From: JBAXPV01 sp037132075
GTDB taxonomy: Bacteria > Bacteroidota > Bacteroidia > Bacteroidales > CAIXZF01
Length of the DNA: 64,000 nt
Assembly (NCBI GenBank): GCA_037132075.1
Contig: JBAXPV010000015.1
Span: 1 to 64,000 of the forward strand
Direction of reading: 5' to 3'
Both the position numbers and the translations under genes were made by a program. Positions 1 through 8,766 of this stretch are shown here, in pieces; position 1 is the first letter of the stretch, and each line of letters starts with the position of its first letter. The notes under the pieces are model-generated. The model saw only the letters and a program-made list of their open reading frames with translations, did not search any database and was not told the origin of the DNA.

Positions 1-223
1 ATGTCCCGTAGGGACATCATCCTTGTAACCCTTAAGCTCACCTATCTTTATGTCCCGTAGGGACATCATCCTTGTAACCCTTAAGCTCACCTATCTTTAT
101 GTCCCGTAGGGACATCATCCTTGTAACCCTTAAGCTCACCTATCTTTATGTCCCGTAGGGACATCATCCTTGTAACCCTTAAGCTCACCTATCTTTATGT
201 CCCGTAGGGACATCATCCTTGTA
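1..223. repeat. Tandem REP-like array, 49-bp unit
   Basis: Four complete 49-bp units start at 1, 50, 99 and 148, and a fifth begins at 197 and decays after about 27 bases. The copies are identical as far as I can read them. Each unit opens with a 17-base perfect palindrome (ATGTCCC-GTA-GGGACAT) that can fold into a hairpin with a GTA loop, followed by a constant 32-base linker. The array is cut by the window start, so its true length is unknown. Palindromes of this type next to a Y1 transposase gene fit the REP/RAYT pattern known from bacteria. It is not a CRISPR array, because the stretches between palindromes do not vary. Confidence 0.9.
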
Positions 224-251
224 GCCTCAAAATACCGCCCCCTCCCAATAA

Positions 252-264
252 GTCCCATAGGGAC
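252..264. repeat. Degenerate REP palindrome
   Basis: GTCCC-ATA-GGGAC is a diverged solo copy of the palindrome in the array at 1-223. It lies between that array and the 3' end of the transposase gene. It has the same stem bases with a different loop base, which suggests repeated deposition of the palindrome rather than one slippage event only. Confidence 0.7.
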
Positions 265-311
265 GACATGTTATTATATGATAAGGAAAGATATGTTCCG
301 AAAAATGATTA

Positions 312-770
312 TCAAAAGAAATCAAATAAATACCTCTCATCATATTCAATTCCGTTTTTATTTAGCAATGAGACATATTCATTCTTGAATGTCTTCTTTT
401 TGTGATGCTCCTCCTGATTATTGATATATCGAATTACAGAATCAATTTGAGAACGGGAATAAGTAAATCCTCCAAACCCAGACTGCCATGAAAATTTATT
501 TTTGGTAAAACCCCGGTCATTAATCCATTTAGAAGTGCATACCTTTATTTGCTGAACCATTGCAGACACTGATTGATCAGGCGTCGTCCCTATAAAAATA
601 TGAATATGATCGGATGGCCCATTGATCGCCAACATTTTATGTTTATTGTTTTGGACAATTCCTGTTATATATTTAAACATCTCAATTTTCCATTCAGGAG
701 AGATCAGGCAAGCCCGGTACTTTACTGCAAAGACAACATGATTATAATGTTGTGTATATGTATTGGCCAT
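312..770 (-). CDS. IS200/IS605-type Y1 (HUH) transposase, RAYT-like
   Basis: A 152-residue single-domain Y1 transposase that would nick and join single-stranded DNA at hairpins. The HUH metal-binding motif is H55-I-H57, and the likely catalytic tyrosine is Y104 in YSRSQID. The length matches TnpA of IS200/IS605 (about 130-160 residues), so it looks intact. The ATG at 768-770 is the only good start. Only 12 bases separate the start codon from the stop of the neighbouring helicase gene. That leaves no room for the usual left-end hairpin of an IS200 element, while REP palindromes lie just beyond its 3' end. I infer a REP-associated (RAYT) transposase rather than a self-mobile IS. A truncated IS200 remains the alternative. 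Confidence 0.85.
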   Translation of the reverse strand: MANTYTQHYNHVVFAVKYRACLISPEWKIEMFKYITGIVQNNKHKMLAINGPSDHIHIFIGTTPDQSVSAMVQQIKVCTSKWINDRGFTKNKFSWQSGFGGFTYSRSQIDSVIRYINNQEEHHKKKTFKNEYVSLLNKNGIEYDERYLFDFF

Positions 771-782
771 GACACGATATCC

Positions 783-2957
783 TTAGGTTTTCTTAATCCT
801 GTCATTCTCCTGGATCTCAATATAGTTCCGAACGATATCGAGGATCTTATCCCCGAACATCGCCATCTTCTTTTTCCCCATCCCTTTGATCTTTTCTAAG
901 TCCCTGGAGTTTTGCGGTAAAGTATCCACAATATCAAACATGGTCTTTTGAGGGATGATTCGATAAACGGGCACATCCTGTTTCTCAGCCAGGACATCAC
1001 GCCAGATCTTGAGTGTTTTGAATAGAAGCGGATTCGCAGAGCCGGCGGTAGAACTGTTGACGGATATTTTCTTAATCTCTGCCTTTATTTGAAGTTTTTC
1101 AATGGATGCTTTGGCTTTAATTTCGCAGTAATTCTTCACACTAAAGCCTGTCTGACAGGCCTGGTAACAAGCGGTCATGACGAATGCTTCCTGGTAAAAA
1201 TTGCCAATAGCTTCCTTTAATTGCTTTTTTAAATTGCTGTTGTCTGTTTCAATTTCAGTCGATTGTAATACCAGGCAAACCTCTTTCTCCATCTTATCAG
1301 CAAACCATTTACTTGCCTGCATGATCCTTTGCTGAACAGCTTCATGTCCTTCCACAAAGGGTTGTTCTGCCAGGAGTTGTTTAAGCTGTGCATTAAACTT
1401 AGCCGCCACAGTAGCAAGTTCATCCTTGATTACTTTTCCTAAATCAATGTATGTCTGGATAAATTCCGGAAGCAGGATGCGGGTGTTTTCGCGGATCAGC
1501 TTTAAACAGTAGTTTGTTCGCCAAAGGATCCCGTTAAAGTCGAACATTTCGGCTAAGAGCGACTGCTGATAGGCGATTTTCGCATCATTGAGTTCCTTCT
1601 CCCCCGGGTGTTTCTGGACAATTTCTTCAGAAAAGCCTTTGACATTAAGATCGCTCTTGATTGAAGACTGGGCAATAGGAGAACTTAACACCAATCCGTC
1701 AAAAGTTTTACATCGGCTCAGTGCCACATAAACCTGGCCATGAGCAAATGCGGCATTGGCATCGATAATGGCTTTTTCGAAAGTCAATCCCTGGCTTTTA
1801 TGGATGGTGATCGCCCATGCCAGCTTGAGCGGGTATTGTGTAAAAGTGCCGACTACATTTTCAGTGATTTCTTTTGATTGCTCGTCAATGGTATATTTGT
1901 TATTCTGCCAATCGGTGGGAATTACCGGGATTGGCATCTCTTCGCCTTCGCAACTTACATAGACAGTATCACCCTCGATTTCATTGATGACGCCGATTTT
2001 CCCATTGTAAAAGAGCCTCTCCCTTGACATGTCATTCTTCACAAACATCACCTGGGCACCTTTTTTAAGCCGAAGTTCATATTCTGTTGGATAACTGTAT
2101 TCAGGGAATTCGCCCTGGACTTTAGCGACAAATTTAAAGGCTGGCATGCTGATCTTCTGTAGCTTTTCTTCGTTGATGGCTTGGGATTGTGCATTATGCG
2201 TTGTGAGGGTGATGTAACCTTCCGGTGCATTCTTGTTGAATCCTGGCTGATATCGTTTATTCAAGGCCTCCAGCGCTTCGCTGTCGATATTATTATCCCT
2301 TACCTTATTTAACAGACTGATAAAGGTTTCTTCACTTTGTCGATAGATATGTTTAAGCTCAATACTGACAAACTGGGTCTTTTTTAAAGCATTGCTATTG
2401 AAAAAGAACATATTGTCATAGTAGGACCGTAATTGCTCCCATTCATCTTCTTTCACTACAGGTGCCAGCTGTTGCAAATCACCGATCATCAGAAGCTGAA
2501 CCCCGCCAAATGGTTTGTTCCGGTCTTTGAAGCGGCGAAGAACTTCATCGATGGCATCCAAAACGTCAGAACGTACCATGCTGATCTCATCAATGATCAA
2601 AAGGTCGAGGCTTCGGATGATGTTAATTTTCTCTTTGTTGAATCGCTGTGCATTGTCAAACCCACGATCTAGTCCTGGCTTGCCTTTTTCCTGTAGCGAT
2701 GAGCTGCTTCCCGGAATATGGGGACCAAAGTGCAGCTGAAAGAATGAATGAATGGTCACGCCCCCGGCGTTAATGGCAGCCACGCCTGTTGGGGCAACCA
2801 CTACCATTCGCTTCGACAATAAGGACTTAAGATTCCTCAGAAAAGTCGTTTTCCCTGTACCCGCTTTCCCGGTAAGGAAGATATTGACATTCGTCAGTTG
2901 CACAAAGTTGAGTGCAAGCTGTAATTCATTGTTTGTAATTTCCTGATTGATCTCCAT
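783..2957 (-). CDS. Pif1-like superfamily 1 DNA helicase with C-terminal HRDC-like domain
   Basis: A 724-residue ATP-dependent helicase of the Pif1/RecD-like group, acting in the cytoplasm on DNA. Walker A is GKAGTGKT at residues 30-37 and Walker B is IIDEISM near 121-127. GDLQQLAP follows near 158-165. Motifs IHKSQG and ALSRC in the middle of the protein are the helicase motifs V/VI of this family. The last 60 or so residues, with GMGKKKMAMFG, resemble an HRDC/helix-hairpin-helix nucleic-acid-binding domain. Bacteroidota genomes often carry this architecture. The ATG at 2955-2957 precedes the first helix directly. It is transcribed away from tig. Its substrate (for example G-quadruplex or replication-fork DNA) cannot be read from the sequence. 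Confidence 0.88.
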   Translation of the reverse strand: MEINQEITNNELQLALNFVQLTNVNIFLTGKAGTGKTTFLRNLKSLLSKRMVVVAPTGVAAINAGGVTIHSFFQLHFGPHIPGSSSSLQEKGKPGLDRGFDNAQRFNKEKINIIRSLDLLIIDEISMVRSDVLDAIDEVLRRFKDRNKPFGGVQLLMIGDLQQLAPVVKEDEWEQLRSYYDNMFFFNSNALKKTQFVSIELKHIYRQSEETFISLLNKVRDNNIDSEALEALNKRYQPGFNKNAPEGYITLTTHNAQSQAINEEKLQKISMPAFKFVAKVQGEFPEYSYPTEYELRLKKGAQVMFVKNDMSRERLFYNGKIGVINEIEGDTVYVSCEGEEMPIPVIPTDWQNNKYTIDEQSKEITENVVGTFTQYPLKLAWAITIHKSQGLTFEKAIIDANAAFAHGQVYVALSRCKTFDGLVLSSPIAQSSIKSDLNVKGFSEEIVQKHPGEKELNDAKIAYQQSLLAEMFDFNGILWRTNYCLKLIRENTRILLPEFIQTYIDLGKVIKDELATVAAKFNAQLKQLLAEQPFVEGHEAVQQRIMQASKWFADKMEKEVCLVLQSTEIETDNSNLKKQLKEAIGNFYQEAFVMTACYQACQTGFSVKNYCEIKAKASIEKLQIKAEIKKISVNSSTAGSANPLLFKTLKIWRDVLAEKQDVPVYRIIPQKTMFDIVDTLPQNSRDLEKIKGMGKKKMAMFGDKILDIVRNYIEIQENDRIKKT

Positions 2958-3204
2958 AATGTCTAAAGTCCCTGTTCAAGACAGGCGTCTAAATTAATCT
3001 ATTCGATTCTTTTGGCACAATTCAATTTTCACCTTTTATTAATATACGGAAAAAGGCCCCTTAAGTGGAAAGAAAATCCTGAAAATCTTTTGAAAATATA
3101 TTTTTTACAATGATTGGCATGACAATTTTGTAAAATACTACAAAACCAAGGTAACTACTAACGATTAAAGCTTTTAAACAGCCAAAGGGTTCAAAATAAT
3201 TCTG

Positions 3205-3212
3205 TACCTTTG
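3205..3212 (+). promoter_or_regulatory. Bacteroidota -7 promoter element for tig-clpP-clpX
   Basis: TACCTTTG matches the Bacteroidota -7 consensus TAnnTTTG and lies 35 bases before the tig start codon. No strong -33 TTTG is visible at the usual distance. The rest of the 290-base divergent gap (2958-3247) is AT-rich and I see no other feature in it. Confidence 0.7.
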
Positions 3213-3247
3213 CACACATTTTTTTATGAAATCAAAATCTATTTTTA

Positions 3248-4735
3248 ATGAATATCACCAGAGAAGACAAGGGTAAGCTGGAAGCTGCCATCCGCATTAT
3301 TTTAAGTCCGGAAGACTATACTGAAAAGGTCAATAAAAAACTGAAAGACTATCAAAAAAAAGCCAATATGCCAGGTTTTAGGCCGGGCATGGTACCTTTC
3401 GGCATCGTACAAAAGATGTATGGCAAAGCTGTTTTGGCTGATGAGATCACCGCCCTGGTTAATTCTTCCATGTCAGATTACCTTGTTGAAAATAAAATAA
3501 AGACACTTGGCAATCCTATGGCCAATGCAGAAAAGACTGCGATTCCGGATTGGGATAAACCCAGTGATTTTGAATTTGTTTTTGACATTGGACTCGCACC
3601 TGAAATCAACCCGGAGCTGACGAATGATCTCACCGCTGACTTCCTCAAGATTGTCGTAAGCGATGAAGAGCTCAACAAAGAACTCGAAACTATCCGCCGC
3701 TCATATGGTGAATTCAAAGAGACCGATGTGGCTGAGAAAGGCGACTGGCTTCATGTCACCATCACAGAACTCGATAAAGAAGGAAATATCCTCGAGGGTG
3801 GATTTACAAACACACGACGCATCACTGAGACCATTTTTGACAACGAAGAAATCAAAGCAAAACTGATTGGACTGAAGGCTGGTGATAAGTTTGTTTTCAA
3901 TCCCAAACAAGCCATTGATGATGAAGCGCGTGTCGGATACCTGCTTAACATCCAGAAAGAACAAGTTCAGGATGTCGAAAATGACTTTGAGTTGCTGGTG
4001 ATCTCTGTGGAACACCTCAATGAAGCCGACATGGATGAGACTTTATTTAATAAGCTCTTCCCGGGAAAAGATATCACAACGGAAGAAGACTTCAAAGAGG
4101 CGCTCAGGGCAGATATGGAGTTTTCTCTTCAGAATGAAAGCGAACTGAATTTCTTCACCAACGTCAGGAAAGTTTTACTGAAGGAGTTCGACCATGAACT
4201 CCCTGAGGAATTCCTGAAGCGATGGATCATGGAACGGGAAGAGGAAAATCATCATGGACATGACCACGACCACCATGATCACGACCATGATCACGGACAT
4301 GAGCATGACCACCATCACGACCATGAGCATGATCACGGACACGATCATGACCATGATCACGATCACGATCATGAAGCCCCTGACTTTCCAAAGATTTTCG
4401 AGAGCATGAAATGGCAGCTTATTGAAAACAGTCTCATTGAAAAATATGACATCCGTGTTGAGCCGGCAGAAGTTATGGATTTCGTGAAAGAGAGATACCG
4501 TACTTATTTCGCTAGTCAGGGCGCATTGCCAATGGATGAAGAAGAGCAGGAGAAGACATTGACGATGTTGGCGGAGAAACACCTTCAGAAAAAAGAAGAT
4601 GCACAGCAGATTTTCGACATGTTATACAACAATAAACTGGTTAGTCTGTTTAAAGAGAAATTAAGCTTAAATACTATTAGGGTTGGACATGATGAGTTCC
4701 ACAAACTTGATCCTACGCACAACCATCAACACTAA
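3248..4735 (+). CDS. tig: Trigger factor with His/Asp-rich insert
   Basis: Ribosome-associated chaperone that binds nascent chains. The N-terminal ribosome-binding domain carries GFRPGMVPFGIV near residues 40-51, equivalent to the family's GFRxGkvP signature. A PPIase-like middle domain and a helical C-terminal domain follow. The 495-residue length exceeds the roughly 430-450 usual for the family. The excess is a low-complexity tract at residues 335-375 in which 23 of 41 residues are His, alternating mainly with Asp, set inside the C-terminal arm domain. The gene heads the tig-clpP-clpX cluster, with 11 bases to clpP, an order common in bacteria. The His tract suggests metal binding by analogy with SlyD, but that role is inference. 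The trigger factor call itself is secure. Confidence 0.95.
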   Translation: MNITREDKGKLEAAIRIILSPEDYTEKVNKKLKDYQKKANMPGFRPGMVPFGIVQKMYGKAVLADEITALVNSSMSDYLVENKIKTLGNPMANAEKTAIPDWDKPSDFEFVFDIGLAPEINPELTNDLTADFLKIVVSDEELNKELETIRRSYGEFKETDVAEKGDWLHVTITELDKEGNILEGGFTNTRRITETIFDNEEIKAKLIGLKAGDKFVFNPKQAIDDEARVGYLLNIQKEQVQDVENDFELLVISVEHLNEADMDETLFNKLFPGKDITTEEDFKEALRADMEFSLQNESELNFFTNVRKVLLKEFDHELPEEFLKRWIMEREEENHHGHDHDHHDHDHDHGHEHDHHHDHEHDHGHDHDHDHDHDHEAPDFPKIFESMKWQLIENSLIEKYDIRVEPAEVMDFVKERYRTYFASQGALPMDEEEQEKTLTMLAEKHLQKKEDAQQIFDMLYNNKLVSLFKEKLSLNTIRVGHDEFHKLDPTHNHQH

Positions 4736-4746
4736 AATATTGAAAC

Positions 4747-5421
4747 ATGAATGAATTCCAGAAATATGCCATCTACAAGCGAGGGATCAGCAGTTCCACG
4801 CTTCATCGTTACAACAGTATTGCTGCGGGCTATATCTCCCCTACCATCATAGAGGAACGTCAGCTGAATATCGCCACCATGGATGTATTCTCACGTTTGA
4901 TGATGGACCGGATTATTTTCCTTGGCGTGCCTATTGATGATACTGTGGCCAATATCATCCAGGCTCAGCTGCTGTTTCTTGAATCTGTCGACAACCGCAA
5001 GGACATTCAGATCTACCTGAATACGCCAGGAGGATCTGTATATGCTGGCTTGGGCATTTATGACACCATGCAGTATATTTCCCCTAATGTAGCTACGATC
5101 TGTACAGGTATTGCAGCGTCTATGGGTGCTGTATTGCTTTGTGCCGGCGAGAAAACCAAACGTACCGCCTTGACGCACAGCCGCATTCTCATACACCAAC
5201 CTATGGGTGGTGCCGAAGGACAGGCTTCTGATATTGAAATCACGGCCCGTGAGATACTGAAACTCAAAAAAGAACTTTACGATATCATTGCATTACATTC
5301 AGGTCAGACCTACAAAAAGATCGAAAAAGATGCAGACCGGGATTACTGGATGACCGCAGAGGAAGCCAAAGAATATGGCATGATCGACGAGATCCTGGTA
5401 CGTAAACCTAAAGAAGAATAA
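4747..5421 (+). CDS. clpP: ATP-dependent Clp protease proteolytic subunit ClpP
   Basis: Serine peptidase that forms the two-ring ClpP barrel and degrades proteins fed by ClpX. The catalytic triad fits S125 (GIAASMGAV), H150 (ILIHQPMGG) and D199, with the family spacing of 25 and 49 residues. The oxyanion-region motif NTPGGSVYAG is at 92-101. At 224 residues it is full length. An N-terminal stretch of about 30 residues before the mature fold probably represents a propeptide. It sits 11 bases after tig and 8 bases before clpX, so the three are almost certainly co-transcribed. Confidence 0.97.
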   Translation: MNEFQKYAIYKRGISSSTLHRYNSIAAGYISPTIIEERQLNIATMDVFSRLMMDRIIFLGVPIDDTVANIIQAQLLFLESVDNRKDIQIYLNTPGGSVYAGLGIYDTMQYISPNVATICTGIAASMGAVLLCAGEKTKRTALTHSRILIHQPMGGAEGQASDIEITAREILKLKKELYDIIALHSGQTYKKIEKDADRDYWMTAEEAKEYGMIDEILVRKPKEE

Positions 5422-5429
5422 GCGATCCG

Positions 5430-6665
5430 ATGGCAAAAACCCTTGAAAAATGCTCCTTTTGCGGGAGAAGCCGGAAAGAGGTAAACCTTTTGCTGGATGG
5501 CATGGATGCTTTTATCTGCGACCATTGCGTTGAACAAGCCGGCATGATCGTAAAGGAAGAGGTTCACCGCAAAGCTTCCTCAGCGATGCAATTTGAGTTG
5601 CTGAAACCTGCAGAAATTAAAGCACACCTCGACAAATACGTGATTGGACAGGAAGATGCCAAGAAGGTGATTTCTGTTGCGGTTTATAATCATTACAAGC
5701 GCATCATGCAAGCACCTTCTGCTCAGGAAAAAGATGAAGTTGAGATTGAAAAATCAAACATCATTCTTGTTGGGGAGACCGGGACCGGCAAGACATTGCT
5801 CGCCCGCACCATTGCGCGATTGCTCAAGGTTCCCTTCTGTATTGCCGATGCAACAGTACTTACCGAGGCCGGCTATGTGGGAGAAGATGTCGAGAACATC
5901 CTGGTTCGTTTACTGCAGGTCGCTGATTATAATGTTGAAGCGGTTGAAAAAGGAATCGTGTTTATTGACGAAATCGATAAAATATCCAGAAAAAGCGACA
6001 ACCCTTCAATCACTCGTGATGTCAGCGGAGAAGGAGTTCAGCAAGCGCTGTTGAAACTACTGGAAGGTGCAGTGATCAATGTTCCGCCACAAGGAGGCCG
6101 GAAGCATCCGGAGCAGAAATTCATTCAGATCAATACCCAGAATATCCTGTTCATTTCTGGCGGAGCCTTTGATGGCATCAACAAAAAAATCGGCTCACGT
6201 CTAAATACAAGAATGGTTGGCTATACTGCCGGCATTGAACGTGATCTGATTGATAAAGAAAACCTCTTGCAATATATAGGCCCACAGGATTTGAAATCCT
6301 TTGGATTGATTCCGGAACTCGTAGGACGTTTCCCGGTGGTTACCTTCCTGAACCCACTGGATCGTGATGCCTTAAGACGCATATTGACAGAGCCTAAGAA
6401 TGCGCTGGTTAAACAATTTGTTAAACTCTTTGCACTGGATAATATCAAGCTGAGTTTCGATGAAAGTGTCTATGAGTTTATCATTGACAAGGCAGTTGAA
6501 TATAAAGTTGGTGCCCGGGGATTACGGTCTATTCTTGAGGCGATACTTACTGACGCGATGTTTGAACTTCCTTCAGCAAAAAACGCTGTCGAATTGCATG
6601 TCACTGCAGACTACGCAAGAGAGAAACTGCTAAAAACCAAGATTTCTGAGCTAAAAGTTGCCTGA
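5430..6665 (+). CDS. clpX: ATP-dependent Clp protease ATP-binding subunit ClpX
   Basis: AAA+ unfoldase that recognises, unfolds and threads substrates into ClpP. The N-terminal C4 zinc-binding domain uses C8, C11, C30 and C33. Walker A is GETGTGKT at 115-122, Walker B is IVFIDEID near 176-183, and the pore loop GYVG is at 148-151. The conserved RKHPEQKFI segment and the arginine-finger region are present. At 411 residues it has the normal family length. It follows clpP by 8 bases, in the canonical tig-clpP-clpX order. No damage is seen. Confidence 0.97.
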   Translation: MAKTLEKCSFCGRSRKEVNLLLDGMDAFICDHCVEQAGMIVKEEVHRKASSAMQFELLKPAEIKAHLDKYVIGQEDAKKVISVAVYNHYKRIMQAPSAQEKDEVEIEKSNIILVGETGTGKTLLARTIARLLKVPFCIADATVLTEAGYVGEDVENILVRLLQVADYNVEAVEKGIVFIDEIDKISRKSDNPSITRDVSGEGVQQALLKLLEGAVINVPPQGGRKHPEQKFIQINTQNILFISGGAFDGINKKIGSRLNTRMVGYTAGIERDLIDKENLLQYIGPQDLKSFGLIPELVGRFPVVTFLNPLDRDALRRILTEPKNALVKQFVKLFALDNIKLSFDESVYEFIIDKAVEYKVGARGLRSILEAILTDAMFELPSAKNAVELHVTADYAREKLLKTKISELKVA

Positions 6666-6700
6666 TTTTTGCTTTTGATTGCAAAATAAATCCTGATCAT

Positions 6701-7282
6701 TTGAGGACGCTGCTGTTAACCGGTTTTTTTATACTAGTGTTCAGCCTGACAGGACTGGCACAAAGAGATACTATTCTTAGCAAAGCAAAAATTATCAATG
6801 GAGATACGATTCCCTTCATCGAACTCTCGGAAATCCCTATAAAAGCTCCAGTAATCAACTTAGACCCTATTGAAGCCCGTCGTTTTGCGCGTTTGGTTTA
6901 CAATGTTAAGAAAGTATATCCTTATGCAAAACTTGCCGGAATCAGGTTTAAAGAATTAGAGGCAGAACTTGAAAAAAATCCAAAGAGAAAAGACCGAAAG
7001 GAAGCCATTAAACAAGTTGAGGCTGAGGTTAAAGACAAATATGGCCCTGAGTTAAAAGAACTTTCTTTCAACCAGGGAAAGATCCTGATCAAGCTCCTTG
7101 ACCGGGAAACCGGGAATTCCTCCTATGATCTGATACAGGATTTTAAAGGAAACCTAATGGCATTCTTTTTCCAGGGATTTGCTAAATTCTGGGGTTACAA
7201 TCTAAAGACAAAATATGAGCCCCAGGGCGAGGACAAGGAGATTGAGATGATTGTACTTAAGATTGAAAAGGGCGAAATTTAA
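6701..7282 (+). CDS. Exported DUF4294-type protein
   Basis: A 193-residue protein with an N-terminal signal peptide (hydrophobic core LLLTGFFILVFSLTG, likely cleaved after GLAQ), followed by a charged alpha-helical domain. It resembles the Bacteroidota-specific DUF4294 family; the residues ARRFARLVYNVKKVYPYA are typical. Function is unknown; a periplasmic location is likely. The reading frame has no upstream in-frame ATG, and TTG at 6701 gives a well-formed signal peptide, so I use TTG as start. It lies 35 bases after clpX and may be read from the same transcript. The link to proteostasis is only positional. Confidence 0.7.
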   Translation: MRTLLLTGFFILVFSLTGLAQRDTILSKAKIINGDTIPFIELSEIPIKAPVINLDPIEARRFARLVYNVKKVYPYAKLAGIRFKELEAELEKNPKRKDRKEAIKQVEAEVKDKYGPELKELSFNQGKILIKLLDRETGNSSYDLIQDFKGNLMAFFFQGFAKFWGYNLKTKYEPQGEDKEIEMIVLKIEKGEI

Positions 7283-7337
7283 ATTTTGCAAGAAGGCAGC
7301 TTCGTGATTTTCAGAATGAATATCATTGACGATTATG

Positions 7338-8765
7338 TTATTTTCCGCGGCCTTGAAGGACAATAAGTACTGTGTAGATCAGAATTTTAACATCCATAGC
7401 AAGAGACATGTTTTCGATGTATAGGATGTCGTATTTTAGCCGTTCTATCATTTGTCCCACATTTTCGGCATAGCCGTATTTTACCTGTCCCCACGAAGTA
7501 ATCCCAGGTTTTACTTTATGTAATAAACGATAATGAGGAGCCTGCAATACGATTTGTTCAATGAAGTATTGACGTTCTGGGCGAGGACCAACCAGCGACA
7601 TATCTCCTTTTAATACAGAAAAGAATTGTGGGATCTCATCGAGCCTGACTTTTCGGATGAACTTTCCGAAAGGTGTAATTCGCTTGTCGGTTTTTGATGA
7701 TAACATAGGTTCACCATGTTCTGCATTATGTGCCATTGATCGGAACTTATGCATTACGAAAGGCTTTCCGTGCAATCCGATCCTTACCTGCGAATAGATT
7801 ATAGGTCCGTGGGAAGTAAGCTTTACCCCAAGAGCTGTAACGATATAGGCAGGAGTTAATAAAATCATCGCCAGAATCGAAGCAAAGATATCAATGATCC
7901 GCTTCAGATATTTTTGCCAAACCGGCATTAAGTCGGGAGATATCTCAATGAGTGGTGCATGAAAGATCGAAGTCATTTTGACAGAACCCAGCAGGTAGTC
8001 TTTCATACCCGGAATTATTTTTATCATCACTTCGGTATCTTCCAGGGCAGCTATAATATTCTCAATAGTCTTGTGCTCAGAGGGTTCCACGGCAATGATT
8101 ACTTCTTCAACGTCATATTCGCCTACGATTTTTTTCAAGTCATGATAACTGCCTAGCCTTGGAATTAGCCTTTCAATTTTGGTATTGTTATGCCCGTTAA
8201 TGTCGACAAACCCAACAAATTTGTTCCCAGAGGGTTCGGGCTGGTTTTCTATTTCCATAAAAATCCCCAGCGCATTACCATTCCCTCCTACTATGATGGT
8301 ATTGAACCCGATAATTTTATGATGCACTTTATAAGCGGTAAAAGAAGTCAGGATGAGTCTGAAGAAATACGTCAGAAAGAAATGCAGAACAAGGAGTACG
8401 AGGAAGAGTTTATAATAGGATTTATAAGAAGTGATGGTGTCATCAAGAATCAGTGTAAAGAAGATAACCAGAACACCAGCAAATGAGATCGTTAATGTTT
8501 GGCCAAGTTCTTTTAATCGGGATTTCCGGAAGATTTTCCGGTAAGTTCCCATCATGGTGTAAAGGAAAAGCCAGAAAAATGGAATGATAGCCAGTCCCAG
8601 ATAAAATTTAGAATCTTTAAGCGCTTCTGCAAATTGGCTTGAAAAGCCAGGTTCAGATGCGTCTTTGCGATAAATAAAAAACAAACCCCAGGCAAGTCCG
8701 GCAGCGATCACATCAGCTGTGATATATTTAGCTACTTGTAAAGGTTTGTTCATCCCATTCATCAA
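7338..8765 (-). CDS. Polyprenyl-phosphate sugar-1-phosphate transferase (WbaP/WcaJ type)
   Basis: Membrane enzyme that transfers a sugar-1-phosphate to undecaprenyl phosphate as the first step of exopolysaccharide or O-unit assembly. The N-terminal half has four to five transmembrane helices, followed by a Rossmann-like domain (IIVGGNGNALGIF near 155-167). The C-terminal bacterial sugar transferase domain starts near 285 with KRIIDIFASILAMI and includes VRIGLHGKPFVMHKFRSM-like and VRLDEIPQFFSVLKGDMSLV-like segments. Its 475 residues fit the family. Only one base separates it from the upstream lipoprotein gene on the same strand, so the two are probably one transcript. The sugar used cannot be predicted. 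Confidence 0.9.
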   Translation of the reverse strand: MMNGMNKPLQVAKYITADVIAAGLAWGLFFIYRKDASEPGFSSQFAEALKDSKFYLGLAIIPFFWLFLYTMMGTYRKIFRKSRLKELGQTLTISFAGVLVIFFTLILDDTITSYKSYYKLFLVLLVLHFFLTYFFRLILTSFTAYKVHHKIIGFNTIIVGGNGNALGIFMEIENQPEPSGNKFVGFVDINGHNNTKIERLIPRLGSYHDLKKIVGEYDVEEVIIAVEPSEHKTIENIIAALEDTEVMIKIIPGMKDYLLGSVKMTSIFHAPLIEISPDLMPVWQKYLKRIIDIFASILAMILLTPAYIVTALGVKLTSHGPIIYSQVRIGLHGKPFVMHKFRSMAHNAEHGEPMLSSKTDKRITPFGKFIRKVRLDEIPQFFSVLKGDMSLVGPRPERQYFIEQIVLQAPHYRLLHKVKPGITSWGQVKYGYAENVGQMIERLKYDILYIENMSLAMDVKILIYTVLIVLQGRGK

Positions 8766-8766
8766 C

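Noticed and set aside
1..223. Possible CRISPR array
   Set aside because: The stretches between the palindromes are identical, not variable spacers, and no cas gene is nearby.
197..388. Short open frame starting in the palindrome array
   Set aside because: It begins inside the repeat and runs antisense over the 3' end of the transposase gene. It has no protein-like features.
4175..4582. Antisense frame through the His-rich tract of tig
   Set aside because: It is the mirror of the CAT/GAC microsatellite, giving a low-complexity Met/Val string; the trigger factor reading is certain.
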